This document shows, piece after piece, positions 38,153 to 45,919 of a stretch of 64,000 bases of DNA. Position 1 is the stretch's first letter. Every line of letters begins with the position of its first letter. The translations under genes were made by a program, and so were the position numbers. The DNA is from Lujinxingia vulgaris. Lineage in GTDB: Bacteria > Myxococcota_A > Bradymonadia > Bradymonadales > Bradymonadaceae. Location of the stretch: NCBI RefSeq assembly GCF_007997015.1, contig NZ_VOSM01000002.1, forward strand, positions 124,001-188,000, written 5' to 3'. A model generated the notes under the pieces. That model ran no database searches, was not told the DNA's origin, and saw nothing but the letters and a program-made list of their open reading frames with translations.

Positions 38153-39121
38153 GGGGCTACTCAAGCAGTAAGGTGAGTGGGTTGGGTACGAGGGTACGAA
38201 GAGTTGGGGCTGTCAATGCAGTACAGAGAGTGAGTACAAGATTTTGGTGGAAACGGAAAGGAGGGCGGGCTGGAGAGCGGTAAGGAAGGAGGCGGACGAG
38301 GGGAGATGAGGTTGCGGGAAGACGATGGGGAGGCGGGGCATGGCTGGTGGGTGTGATGAGGGGGAAAGGTGGAGGGCAAACTCGGGTGGTGAGGGTGTGG
38401 AGGGGGTTAAGGGGGCAAAAGTCTCGGTTGTCGAGATTGTGAACAGACTGAGGCCCATGAAAGTCTCGGTTGCCGAGATTGTGAACAGACTGAGGCCCAC
38501 GAAAGTCTCGGTTGCCGAGATTGTGAACAGAGTAAGGCCCTCGGAAATCTCGGTTGCCGAGATTGTGAACAGAGTGAGGCCCACGAAAGTCTCGGTTGCC
38601 GAGATTGTGAACAGAGTGAGGCCCACGAAAGTCTCGGTTGCCGAGATTGTGAACAGACTGAGGCCCACGAAAGTCTCGGTTGCCGAGATTGTGAACAGAC
38701 TGAGGTGCTCGAAAGTCTCGGTTGTCAGGGTTTTGAAGGGGATGGCGAACGGGAGGGCGTCGGCTGGCGGGGTTGTGGACAGGGGGAGCGATGTCGATGT
38801 GTGGGATGGCGAGGGTTGGGAGGGGAAAGGAACGGGAAAACTCTCGACGTCCGGGTTGTTGGAGGCGTCGAGCGTACGCGTACCCTCGTGGATCGATGGG
38901 AGTGTGGGGAGAGGAGCGATGGAGGAGGTGCTGAGGGTGGCGTCGAGCGAGGGGGGAGGTCGGCGCTTTGAAGGGGGGCGTTGTGTGCGGCCAGGTCGGG
39001 GGGAAGTTGACACTCGCGGGGGCTGCGCGATAATCGCGGGCTGCTCGAAGGTGGCGAGGCGCGGGGAAGTGAGGAAGCGATCGCCGACGATGACATGACC
39101 TAAGACTTGAGGCGAGACGAG
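38153..39121. other. Gene-free island with a 42-bp tandem array
   Basis: The 969 nt between the J-domain gene and galU hold a tandem array (listed separately) with about 260 nt of G-rich, low-complexity sequence before it and about 390 nt after it. Open frames exist on both strands because 42 is a multiple of 3. Their codons (many AGA and AGG) and repetitive residues are unlike neighbouring genes, so I regard the island as non-coding. Matching inverted 11-mers (ACGAGGGTACG at 38188-38198 and its complement at 38879-38889) flank the array. Confidence 0.6.
38418..38735. repeat. Tandem array of 42-bp units, each with a TCTCGG/CCGAGA dyad
   Basis: Seven complete 42-bp units start at 38418, 38460, 38502, 38544, 38586, 38628 and 38670, followed by a decayed eighth at 38712. 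Each unit carries the dyad TCTCGG-TTG-CCGAGA followed by TTGTGAACAGA and a diverging G/C-rich tail. The dyad is identical in units 2-7 although tails vary. Unit 1 has one arm change (TCGAGA), and unit 8 has lost the right arm. There are no spacers. Forty-two bp is four helical turns, so every dyad faces the same side of the DNA. Confidence 0.9.
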
Positions 39122-40030
39122 ATGGTTCCGAACCCCGAAAAGAAGACGGTTCGCAAGGCGGTGATTCCGGTGGCGGGCTTTGGGACGCGGCTGTTGCCGG
39201 TGACCAAGTCGGTGCCGAAAGAGCTGTTGCCGGTAGTGGATGTGCCGGCGATTCAGGTGGTGGTTGAGGAGTGCGTGCAGGCGGGTATTGAGGAGGTGAT
39301 TCTCATAACCGGGCGCGGAAAGGGCGGGGTTGAAGACCACTTCGACTACAACTTTGAGCTTGAGAATATCCTGGAGGTGCGGGGGAAGGTTGAGGAGTTG
39401 GAGCGCGTGCGCTCAATCAGCCAGATGATTCGCACGGTGGCGATTCGTCAGAAGAAGCCGCTGGGGTTGGGGCATGCGATTTTGTGTGCGCGGGAGGTGG
39501 TGGGGGATGAGCCCTTTGTGGTGGTGTTGCCGGATGATTTGATCGGGTCGAGTCCTTCGGTGACGCGGCAGTTGATCGAGGTGTATGAGCGCTATGGGCA
39601 GGCGGTGGTGAGTGTGATGCCCGTGGGGCGGGAGGAGGTGTCGCGCTACGGGATCATCACCGGGGAGAACTGGGCGCCGGGGCTGCACCGGGTGCGTGGC
39701 ATCGTGGAGAAGCCGGAGACGGACGTTGCGCCGTCGAACCTCGCCGTGATCGGGCGCTATCTGTTGCCGCCGGTGATCTTTGACATGCTGGCGGAGGTGG
39801 AGCCGGACAGCTCGGGTGAGATTCAGCTGACGGATGCGCTGAGTCGATTGAGCCGGGAGCGTGCGCTGGTGGGGTATGAGTTCAAGGGACGTCGTCATGA
39901 TATCGGGGATAAGCTGGGATTCTTGACGGCGAACATCTCGTACGGGCTTCGGCATCCGGAGTTGGGGCCGAAGTTGTTGGAGTATCTGCGTCGGAAGGTG
40001 CGTGAAGCCGATGAGGCCGATGGGAAGTAA
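39122..40030 (+). CDS. galU: UTP-glucose-1-phosphate uridylyltransferase
   Basis: It makes UDP-glucose for envelope and storage glycans. The bacterial GalU signature is complete: VAGFGTRLLPVTKSVPKELLPVV, IILTGRGK-type loop (ILITGRGKGGVEDHFD), VVVLPDDLI and IVEKPE. It has 302 residues, the normal size. ATG 39122 is used; a TTG five codons earlier lacks a good ribosome site. It is preceded by the 42-bp array island. The next gene overlaps its 3' end by 11 nt. A separate UDPGP-type gene is at 20786. Confidence 0.97.
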   Translation: MVPNPEKKTVRKAVIPVAGFGTRLLPVTKSVPKELLPVVDVPAIQVVVEECVQAGIEEVILITGRGKGGVEDHFDYNFELENILEVRGKVEELERVRSISQMIRTVAIRQKKPLGLGHAILCAREVVGDEPFVVVLPDDLIGSSPSVTRQLIEVYERYGQAVVSVMPVGREEVSRYGIITGENWAPGLHRVRGIVEKPETDVAPSNLAVIGRYLLPPVIFDMLAEVEPDSSGEIQLTDALSRLSRERALVGYEFKGRRHDIGDKLGFLTANISYGLRHPELGPKLLEYLRRKVREADEADGK

Positions 40031-40595
40031 GGGTGCGTACCGGGTAGCGGTGTGGGCGGTGGTGACGGTTGTGTTTGCCGGAGGGCAGGCGCAGGCGTCG
40101 CCGCCGCCTTTTTTGTTGGGCGTGGAGGCGGCGGGGCAAGGGGCGGCGGCGAGGAGGGCGCAGAGCTGGGTGTTGCGCAGGGTGGACGGGGAGTTGCGCG
40201 AGTATTGCGGGCGGGAGGTGTTGCGAGATGGGCGGGGGCGAGTTGTAACGCTGAGCGAGCGGTCGGATTGGCCGTGGGGGGCGGTCTGGGCGCTGTGGTG
40301 GTCGGGGGATGTGGTGACGCACCTGAGAGGGCAGAGCGTTGGGGTGGATGGAGCGATGTCGAGGGTGGATGTTGTGGAGGGGGAGCTGGCGTATTGTTAC
40401 GGAGGCGGGGGGGCGGAGCTCTGTGTGGACGCGGAGTTGAGGGAGGTTGTGTATGCCCGGGTGGTGCGGGCGGGGGAGCGCTGGGAGTTCTGGATGGATG
40501 TGGGAGGGAAGCAGGGGCGAGTGAGTCGCGATGGGGCGGTGAGGGCGCAGCTGGAGGCGGGGCCATGCCCGGGTGAGGATGTGGGGGAGCGTTAA
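40020..40595 (+). CDS. Hypothetical secreted protein
   Basis: I do not recognise it. The 191-residue protein has a basic start and a hydrophobic core (VAVWAVVTVVFAGGQAQA), a likely cleavable signal peptide. The mature part is Gly/Val/Arg-rich with four Cys (EYCGRE, AYCYGG, ELCVDA, GPCPGE). ATG 40020 has GAGG 4 nt upstream and overlaps the galU stop by 11 nt, so it is in the galU operon. On the other strand a Pro/Ala-rich frame is open here but is a shadow. It converges with copA, overlapping it by 4 nt. Confidence 0.6.
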   Translation: MGSKGAYRVAVWAVVTVVFAGGQAQASPPPFLLGVEAAGQGAAARRAQSWVLRRVDGELREYCGREVLRDGRGRVVTLSERSDWPWGAVWALWWSGDVVTHLRGQSVGVDGAMSRVDVVEGELAYCYGGGGAELCVDAELREVVYARVVRAGERWEFWMDVGGKQGRVSRDGAVRAQLEAGPCPGEDVGER

Positions 40596-43500
40596 GGTTT
40601 TGTGAAGTCGCGGCGTTTGAGGAGCAGAGCGTTGGTGACGACGCTCACGCTGGAGAGGGCCATGGCCATGGCGGCGAAGGCGGGGCGAAGCAGGCCTAGT
40701 GCGGCGACGGGGATGAGGACGGTGTTGTAGACAAAGGCCCAGAAGAGGTTCTGACGGATCTTATTGTAGGTGGCCGCGGAGAGGGCGATCGCGCGGCGGA
40801 CGCCGTCGAGGGAGGAGGTCATCAGGGTGATGTCGGCGGACTCGATGGCCACGTCGGTGCCGGAGCCGATGGCGATGCCGAGGTCGGCCTGGGCTAAGGC
40901 GGGGGCATCGTTGACGCCGTCGCCGATCATGGCGACGACTTTCTGGCCCTGGTTCTGGATGTCTTTGACGGCGGCGGCTTTGTCGCCGGGGCGCACCTCG
41001 GCTTTGACGCGCTCGGGGGGGATTCCGACGCGCTCGGCGATGATGCGGGCGGTCTGGGGGTTGTCGCCGGTGATGAGCCAGGTTTCGGTGCCGCGTTTGT
41101 GGAGCCAGTCGATGAGGGCGGGGGCGTCGTCGTGGGGGGCGTCTTCGACGGCGAAGAGGGCCAGGGGAGTGTCGGGGGAGGCCATGGCGACGACGGTTTT
41201 GCCCTGGTTTCGCAGGCGCGCGATGTCGTCGGTGGGGAGGGATGCGCCGGTGAAGTCCTGGACCCAGGAGGGCTTTCCGATGGCGATGGTCTGGCCGTTA
41301 TGGGAGGCGGTGACGCCGTCGCCGGCGATGGTTTTGAAGTTGGAGATGGAGGGGAGAGGGAGGCCGCGCTCTTGAGCGGCGCGAAGGATGGCCATGCCGA
41401 TGGGGTGCTGACCTGCTTCTTCGATGGATGCGGCGATGGCGAGGAGGTCGTTGGAGTTTCCGCCCAGGGGGAGGATGTCGGTGAGGGTCATGTTGCCGGT
41501 GGTGAGGGTGCCGGTCTTGTCGAAGACGACGGCGTGCAGGGCGCGGGCGCGCTCTAAGGCCTGGGCATTGCGGATGAGGACGCCGAGGGAGGCGCCTTTG
41601 CCGGAGCCGACCATCATGGCTGTGGGGGTGGCCAGGCCGAGGGCGCAGGGGCAGGCGATGACCAGGACGGCGACGGCCGGGAGGATGGCGGCGGAGGGGG
41701 AGTCGAGGATTGCCCAGGCGGTGAAGGTGGCGAGGGCGATGAGGATGACGGCGGGAACGAAGATGGCGGAGATGCGATCGACGAGGCGCTGGATGTTGGC
41801 TTTGGATTCTTGAGCTTCTTCGACCTGCCGGGCGATCTGGGCGAGGGCGGTGTCTTTGCCGACGCGGGTGGCGCGGAGGATGAGCTGGCCGTCGGTGGAG
41901 ATGGTGCCACCGATGACGTTGTCTCCGGGGACGCGGGTGACCGGGACGGATTCGCCGGTGACCATGGCCTCGTTGACGTCGCTCTGCCCCTCGATGACTT
42001 CGGCGTCGGTGGGGATCTTTTCGCCGGCGCGCACGCGCAGCAGGTCACCGGGCTGGAGTTCGGAGACGTCGACAGCGGTCCACTGGCCATCACGTTGGAC
42101 GAAGGCCTGTTTTGCGCCGAGATCAAGGAGGGCTTCGATGGCTTCGCCGGCTCTTCCCTTGGCGCGGGCTTCCAGCCATTTGCCCAGGCCGATGAGGGTG
42201 AGGATCATCGCGGCGCTTTCGAAGTAGGGGTGGGCGTGTGCGAGGGCTCCGAAGATGTAGAGGATGCTGATGATAGTGGAGAAGACGTAGGCGGTGCCTG
42301 CGCCCAGGGCGACGAGGGTGTCCATGTTGACGGCGCCGTGACGTGCGGCGCTGAGGGCGCCCTTGAAGAAGCCCTGCCCGACGTAGGCGATGACGACGCC
42401 GGTGAGGTAGATGAGGGTGATGAGGCGGGTGCTCTCGGCGGCGAAGTTTGCTTGCCAGTCGAGCCACATCGGTCCCATGTCGAGGAGCATGATGGGGATG
42501 GTGAGGATAACGCCTGTGATCCAGCGCGTTTTCCAGAAGTCGGCTTCGGCTTTGCGGCGTTCGCTGATGCGTGACGCGCGAGGCGGGGCGGATGCTGAGG
42601 GGGCGGTGGAGGTCGAAGGGCGTGGCTCTTCGACTTCGTAGCCGGCGGCGTGGATGGCGTCGATGAGGCGCTGGTGGGAGGGTTCGGTCCCTGGCTTCCA
42701 GCTGACGCGGGCCTGCTCGGTGGCGAAGTTGACGCGGGCTTCTTCGACGCCTTCGACTTTTGAGAGGGCGTCTTCGACACGCGCAACGCAGGAGGCGCAG
42801 GTCATGCCGCGGACTTCGAGAAGATTCTGGGGGATGTCGATGGGGGTGATGTCGGTCGTGTGGTTTGCGTCGGAGGGGGGCTGGTTTGGGGCGGGCTGAG
42901 CGGAGTCGGTTTTGTCAGGGGAGAGGTGTTGGAGTGGGGATGGATCGGTGATGGAAGGGGGGGGCTCGTCGCTGGCCAGGGTTGCGGGGTAGCCAGCGTC
43001 GGAGATGGCGCGGGCGATGTCGTCGGGAGTGAGGGGGGCGTCGGGGGTGAGGGAGAGGGAGGCGGTGTTGTTCTCGCGATCGACTTGGTGTTTGGCGATG
43101 CCGGGGAGGTTGTCGAGGGCTTTCTGGACGCGGGCGACACATTTGCCGCAGGTCATGCCTTCGACGTGGAAGTTCAGGGTTTTGGCCGTGGCCTCCGAGG
43201 TGCGATCGGGCAGCAGTGAGGCGGGGTAGCCAGCGTCGGAGATGGCGCGGGCGATCTCGTCGTTGGAGGGCGCGTCGGCGTCTGCCAGTGTGAGGGTCGC
43301 GAGGTTTGCCTCGCGGTCGACGTGGTGTGTGGTGATGCCGGGGAGGTTGTCGAGAGCGTGCTGGACGCGGGCGACACATTTGCCGCAGGTCATGCCTTCG
43401 ACGTGAAAGGCCAGGACACGGGGCGACGCGGTGGTTGAGCGGGGGGAGGGCTCAAGAGGGGTGGCGGGGTAGCCTGCGTCGGAGATGGCGCGGGCGATTT

Positions 43501-43666
43501 CGTCGCTGGATGGGGGGTCGGCGTCGGCCAGTGTGACGGTCGCGAGGTTTGCCTCGCGGTCGACCTTGTGGTCGATGACGCCGGGGAGGTTGTCGAGTGC
43601 GTTCTGGACGCGAGCGACGCATTTGCCGCAGGTCATGCCCTGAACGTGAAAGGTGATCGCAGGCAT
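40592..43666 (-). CDS. copA: Copper-translocating P-type ATPase with four metal-binding domains
   Basis: The 1024-residue P1B ATPase probably exports Cu+ from the cytosol. Three near-identical HMA domains come first (residues about 1-70, 83-150 and 160-232), each with MTCGKCVARVQ. A fourth at about 283-350 has the more usual MTCASC. A Pro/Asp-rich linker precedes it. The transport core holds CPC (ACPCALGLA, near residue 671), DKTGT near 716, TGES and GDGVND. Most CopA proteins have one or two HMA domains; the near-identical first three suggest recent tandem duplication. It is followed (upstream on the minus strand) by the Lgt-like gene with a 30-nt gap. Confidence 0.95.
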   Translation of the reverse strand: MPAITFHVQGMTCGKCVARVQNALDNLPGVIDHKVDREANLATVTLADADPPSSDEIARAISDAGYPATPLEPSPRSTTASPRVLAFHVEGMTCGKCVARVQHALDNLPGITTHHVDREANLATLTLADADAPSNDEIARAISDAGYPASLLPDRTSEATAKTLNFHVEGMTCGKCVARVQKALDNLPGIAKHQVDRENNTASLSLTPDAPLTPDDIARAISDAGYPATLASDEPPPSITDPSPLQHLSPDKTDSAQPAPNQPPSDANHTTDITPIDIPQNLLEVRGMTCASCVARVEDALSKVEGVEEARVNFATEQARVSWKPGTEPSHQRLIDAIHAAGYEVEEPRPSTSTAPSASAPPRASRISERRKAEADFWKTRWITGVILTIPIMLLDMGPMWLDWQANFAAESTRLITLIYLTGVVIAYVGQGFFKGALSAARHGAVNMDTLVALGAGTAYVFSTIISILYIFGALAHAHPYFESAAMILTLIGLGKWLEARAKGRAGEAIEALLDLGAKQAFVQRDGQWTAVDVSELQPGDLLRVRAGEKIPTDAEVIEGQSDVNEAMVTGESVPVTRVPGDNVIGGTISTDGQLILRATRVGKDTALAQIARQVEEAQESKANIQRLVDRISAIFVPAVILIALATFTAWAILDSPSAAILPAVAVLVIACPCALGLATPTAMMVGSGKGASLGVLIRNAQALERARALHAVVFDKTGTLTTGNMTLTDILPLGGNSNDLLAIAASIEEAGQHPIGMAILRAAQERGLPLPSISNFKTIAGDGVTASHNGQTIAIGKPSWVQDFTGASLPTDDIARLRNQGKTVVAMASPDTPLALFAVEDAPHDDAPALIDWLHKRGTETWLITGDNPQTARIIAERVGIPPERVKAEVRPGDKAAAVKDIQNQGQKVVAMIGDGVNDAPALAQADLGIAIGSGTDVAIESADITLMTSSLDGVRRAIALSAATYNKIRQNLFWAFVYNTVLIPVAALGLLRPAFAAMAMALSSVSVVTNALLLKRRDFTKP

Positions 43667-43696
43667 GGTGCACCTCCCCGGCGCATGGGGGTTGGT

Positions 43697-44605
43697 TTAC
43701 TTCGATGAAGACGCGGACTGGTCTTTGTCTGAGGGGGGAGTCTCAAGCCCTTTCCAGGTTTCGACGGGTTCGTTGCGCAGCTTCGACCAGAGGAAGAGGC
43801 CGAGGATGAGCATGCCGATGGCGACCCATTGAGCGGGGGTGAGCATCAGGTAGCGGGTGTCGCCGTGGAGGCCGGCTTCGCCGGGAGTGACGCGCAGGAA
43901 GTCGAAGAGGAAGCGGAAGGGGGCGTAGAGGAGGGGAAGCGTCCAGAGGTAGTAGCCGCGGCGCTGGGGCTTTCGGCCTTTGTAGAGGACGAAGAGGGTG
44001 AGGAAGAAAAAGACGATGGCTTCGTAGAAGCCGAGGTCGTGGCGAGGCACGCCGTCAGGGTATTGGAGGGCCAGGGGCCAGATTTCGGGGAGGGAGTCGC
44101 CGAAGATCGAGCGGATCCACTCCCAGACAATGAAGTCGGTGGCGTCAGCGCCGGGGTGATCGTGGACGAGTGCGCAACCGATGCGGCCGAAGAAGAAGGC
44201 GATGGGCAGCGTAAAGGCAGCGACGTTGGACCAGCCGATGTGGTCTTCGTAGGGATTGCGAACGCGCCAGATGAGGAAGGCGATCACACCGCCGATCAAG
44301 CCACCCACGCTGGAGATGGAGCCCCAGACTTTGAAGAGGACCAGGGGATCCTCAAGGATGATGTGGGGCTGGTAGGCGACGACTTCGAAGACGTGGCTGA
44401 AGCACCATCCGAAGATGAGGAGCCACATGCCGAAGTTCTGCATGCGGTCGCCGGAGACGCCGAGGATCTTCTGGCCGCGGCTTCCGAGGATGGAGAGGGC
44501 CAGGGCGACGCCGATGGCGACGGAGAGGCCGAAGGAGTGGAGGGTGAGCGGACCCAGCTCCCAGGGGCCGAGCTGCCAGTAGGGGAGGACCCCGAGCAGG
44601 TTCAT
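43697..44605 (-). CDS. Lgt-like membrane protein with altered catalytic residues
   Basis: It has the overall shape of prolipoprotein diacylglyceryl transferase: about seven membrane helices, SSVGGLIGG, FFFGRIGC, the PRH-x-FYE region and APFRFLFDFLR. By eye against E. coli Lgt, several key residues differ: Tyr-26 is Phe-25, His-103 is Val-100, Asn-146 is Cys-144 and Glu-243 is Asp-235, while Arg-143 and Arg-239 are kept (141 and 231). It is therefore probably a paralog with another lipid-linked job or a pseudoenzyme; a true lgt should lie elsewhere. It has a 60-residue polar C-terminal tail. It lies 30 nt upstream of copA, so they may be co-transcribed. Confidence 0.8.
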   Translation of the reverse strand: MNLLGVLPYWQLGPWELGPLTLHSFGLSVAIGVALALSILGSRGQKILGVSGDRMQNFGMWLLIFGWCFSHVFEVVAYQPHIILEDPLVLFKVWGSISSVGGLIGGVIAFLIWRVRNPYEDHIGWSNVAAFTLPIAFFFGRIGCALVHDHPGADATDFIVWEWIRSIFGDSLPEIWPLALQYPDGVPRHDLGFYEAIVFFFLTLFVLYKGRKPQRRGYYLWTLPLLYAPFRFLFDFLRVTPGEAGLHGDTRYLMLTPAQWVAIGMLILGLFLWSKLRNEPVETWKGLETPPSDKDQSASSSK

Positions 44606-44878
44606 GGTGAGGCTCCAGTCAGACGTGGCGCTCCAGGAGGGCGTCCACGAGGGGTGTTAAGCGCTGAAATTCAGCAACATCAATGCTTGCGTGTGGGCAG
44701 GCGCGCGAGGGCGGGCCAAACCGGGCGGCATGCGTACCGCATTCAAGGCGTGGGTTCAATTCGCGCGGAGGGCGGCTCATTCCCGTGATGTTGGAGGTTG
44801 GGATCGTCGTATCATGAGGATGAGATGGCGGGGGGCCGAGGGAGAACACAGGCATGCCTGTGAACGCGGGAGTGTCGA
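44606..44878. other. Intergenic gap before the Lgt-like gene, no gene seen
   Basis: This 273-nt stretch lies between aroC and the Lgt-like gene, both on the minus strand, and probably carries the promoter for the Lgt-like/copA pair. A GGTTCAATTC element resembles a tRNA T-loop, but no cloverleaf can be built around it. Confidence 0.5.
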
Positions 44879-45919
44879 TCAGGGGGTGAGATGTTGGTTG
44901 AGGCGGCTGGCGAGAAGGAGGTCGGCGAGGACCAGGTTTGCCATGGCTTCGACGACGGGGACGGCGCGGGGGACGATGCAGGGGTCGTGTCGGCCTTCGC
45001 GGGCCATGGAGCCGATCGTAGAAGCCGGCTTGAAGAAGACACGCAGGGTGATGCGTTCGCCGTTGGAGATGCCGCCCTGGATGCCGCTTGCGGCGGGGCT
45101 GATGCCGGCGTCGGGTCCGTCGCCGGGGATGCCGGTGTGGAAGTCGATGCCGCGGGCGGAAGCGGCGGCGGGGGCGTCACCGAGGGAGACGCCGACGACG
45201 GCGCCGATGCCCATCATGGCGTCGGCCAGGCGAGCTTTGAGTTTGGCGAAGACGGGCTCTCCGAGACCGATGGGGCAGTGGTCGATGCGGAGTTCGATGA
45301 CGCCGCCCCGGGAGTCGCCCTGAGATTTGCAGTCGACAAGTTCTTGAGAGATGCGCTCGGCGACTTCGGGGTCGGGGCAGCGGGTGGGGTGTTGGTCGAT
45401 GAGGTCGGTGTTGAGGTGTTCGGGGATGGAGCGGGCGATGTGTTCGCCGATTTGTTGGGTGAAGGCGACGACGCGGGTCTGAGGGGGGAGGAGTCGGGCG
45501 GCGAAGGCGCCGCCGATAACGCGGCAGAGGGTTTCGCGGCCGGAGGCGCGGCCGCCGCCGCGGTGGTCGCGGTGTCCGAACTTCTCCTGCCAGGTGCGAT
45601 CGGCGTGGCCGGGGCGGAAGTAGTTGGGGTCATAGTCTCGGGAACGTGCGTCGGTGTTGTGGACGACGATGCAGATGGGGGTGCCGAGGGTTTTGCCGTC
45701 GAAGACGCCGCTGAGGAGCTCGGCGCGATCGGCTTCGGCGCGTGCGGTGGTAATGTTGGATTGGCCGGGACGTCGGCGATCGAGGTGGGGTTGGAGGTGG
45801 GTGGCAAGATCGAAGTCGACGCCGGCGGGCATGCCGTCGATGACGGCGCCCATCGCCGGGCCGTGGGATTCACCGAAGGTGGTCAGGCGGAGGTAGGTTC
45901 CGAAGGTGTTTGCGAACAT
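44879..45919 (-). CDS. aroC: Chorismate synthase
   Basis: It converts EPSP to chorismate using reduced FMN, the last step of the shikimate pathway. Signatures are all present: GESHGPAMGAVIDGMPAG at the start, RRRPGQSN, DYRPGHADRTW-type block (PNYFRPGHADRTWQEKFGHRDHRGGGRASGRET) and the C-terminal GDGPDAGISPAASGIQGGISNG. The length of 346 residues is near the usual 350-360. The gene overlaps the end of aroKDE upstream by 1 nt, so translation is coupled. Together with aroKDE and aroBA it completes the pathway from DAHP onward. Confidence 0.97.
   Translation of the reverse strand: MFANTFGTYLRLTTFGESHGPAMGAVIDGMPAGVDFDLATHLQPHLDRRRPGQSNITTARAEADRAELLSGVFDGKTLGTPICIVVHNTDARSRDYDPNYFRPGHADRTWQEKFGHRDHRGGGRASGRETLCRVIGGAFAARLLPPQTRVVAFTQQIGEHIARSIPEHLNTDLIDQHPTRCPDPEVAERISQELVDCKSQGDSRGGVIELRIDHCPIGLGEPVFAKLKARLADAMMGIGAVVGVSLGDAPAAASARGIDFHTGIPGDGPDAGISPAASGIQGGISNGERITLRVFFKPASTIGSMAREGRHDPCIVPRAVPVVEAMANLVLADLLLASRLNQHLTP

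Noticed and set aside
38418-38735. The array as a CRISPR
   Set aside because: Units are contiguous with no unique spacers, and there are no cas genes.
38418-38735. TTGTGAACA in the units as DnaA boxes of an origin
   Set aside because: It matches the TGTGNATAA form at only 7 of 9 positions, there is no AT-rich region, and dnaA or other origin genes are absent.
38325-39098. A 257-residue reading frame through the 42-bp array on the plus strand (and one of 375 residues on the minus strand)
   Set aside because: The frame stays open only because the unit is 42 nt. Codons such as AGA/AGG and the repetitive residues are unlike neighbouring genes, and no good ribosome site is present.
44735-44780. 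GGTTCAATTC resembling a tRNA T-loop in the aroC-Lgt gap
   Set aside because: The T-stem has a mismatch, and no acceptor, D-arm or anticodon stem fits around it on either strand.
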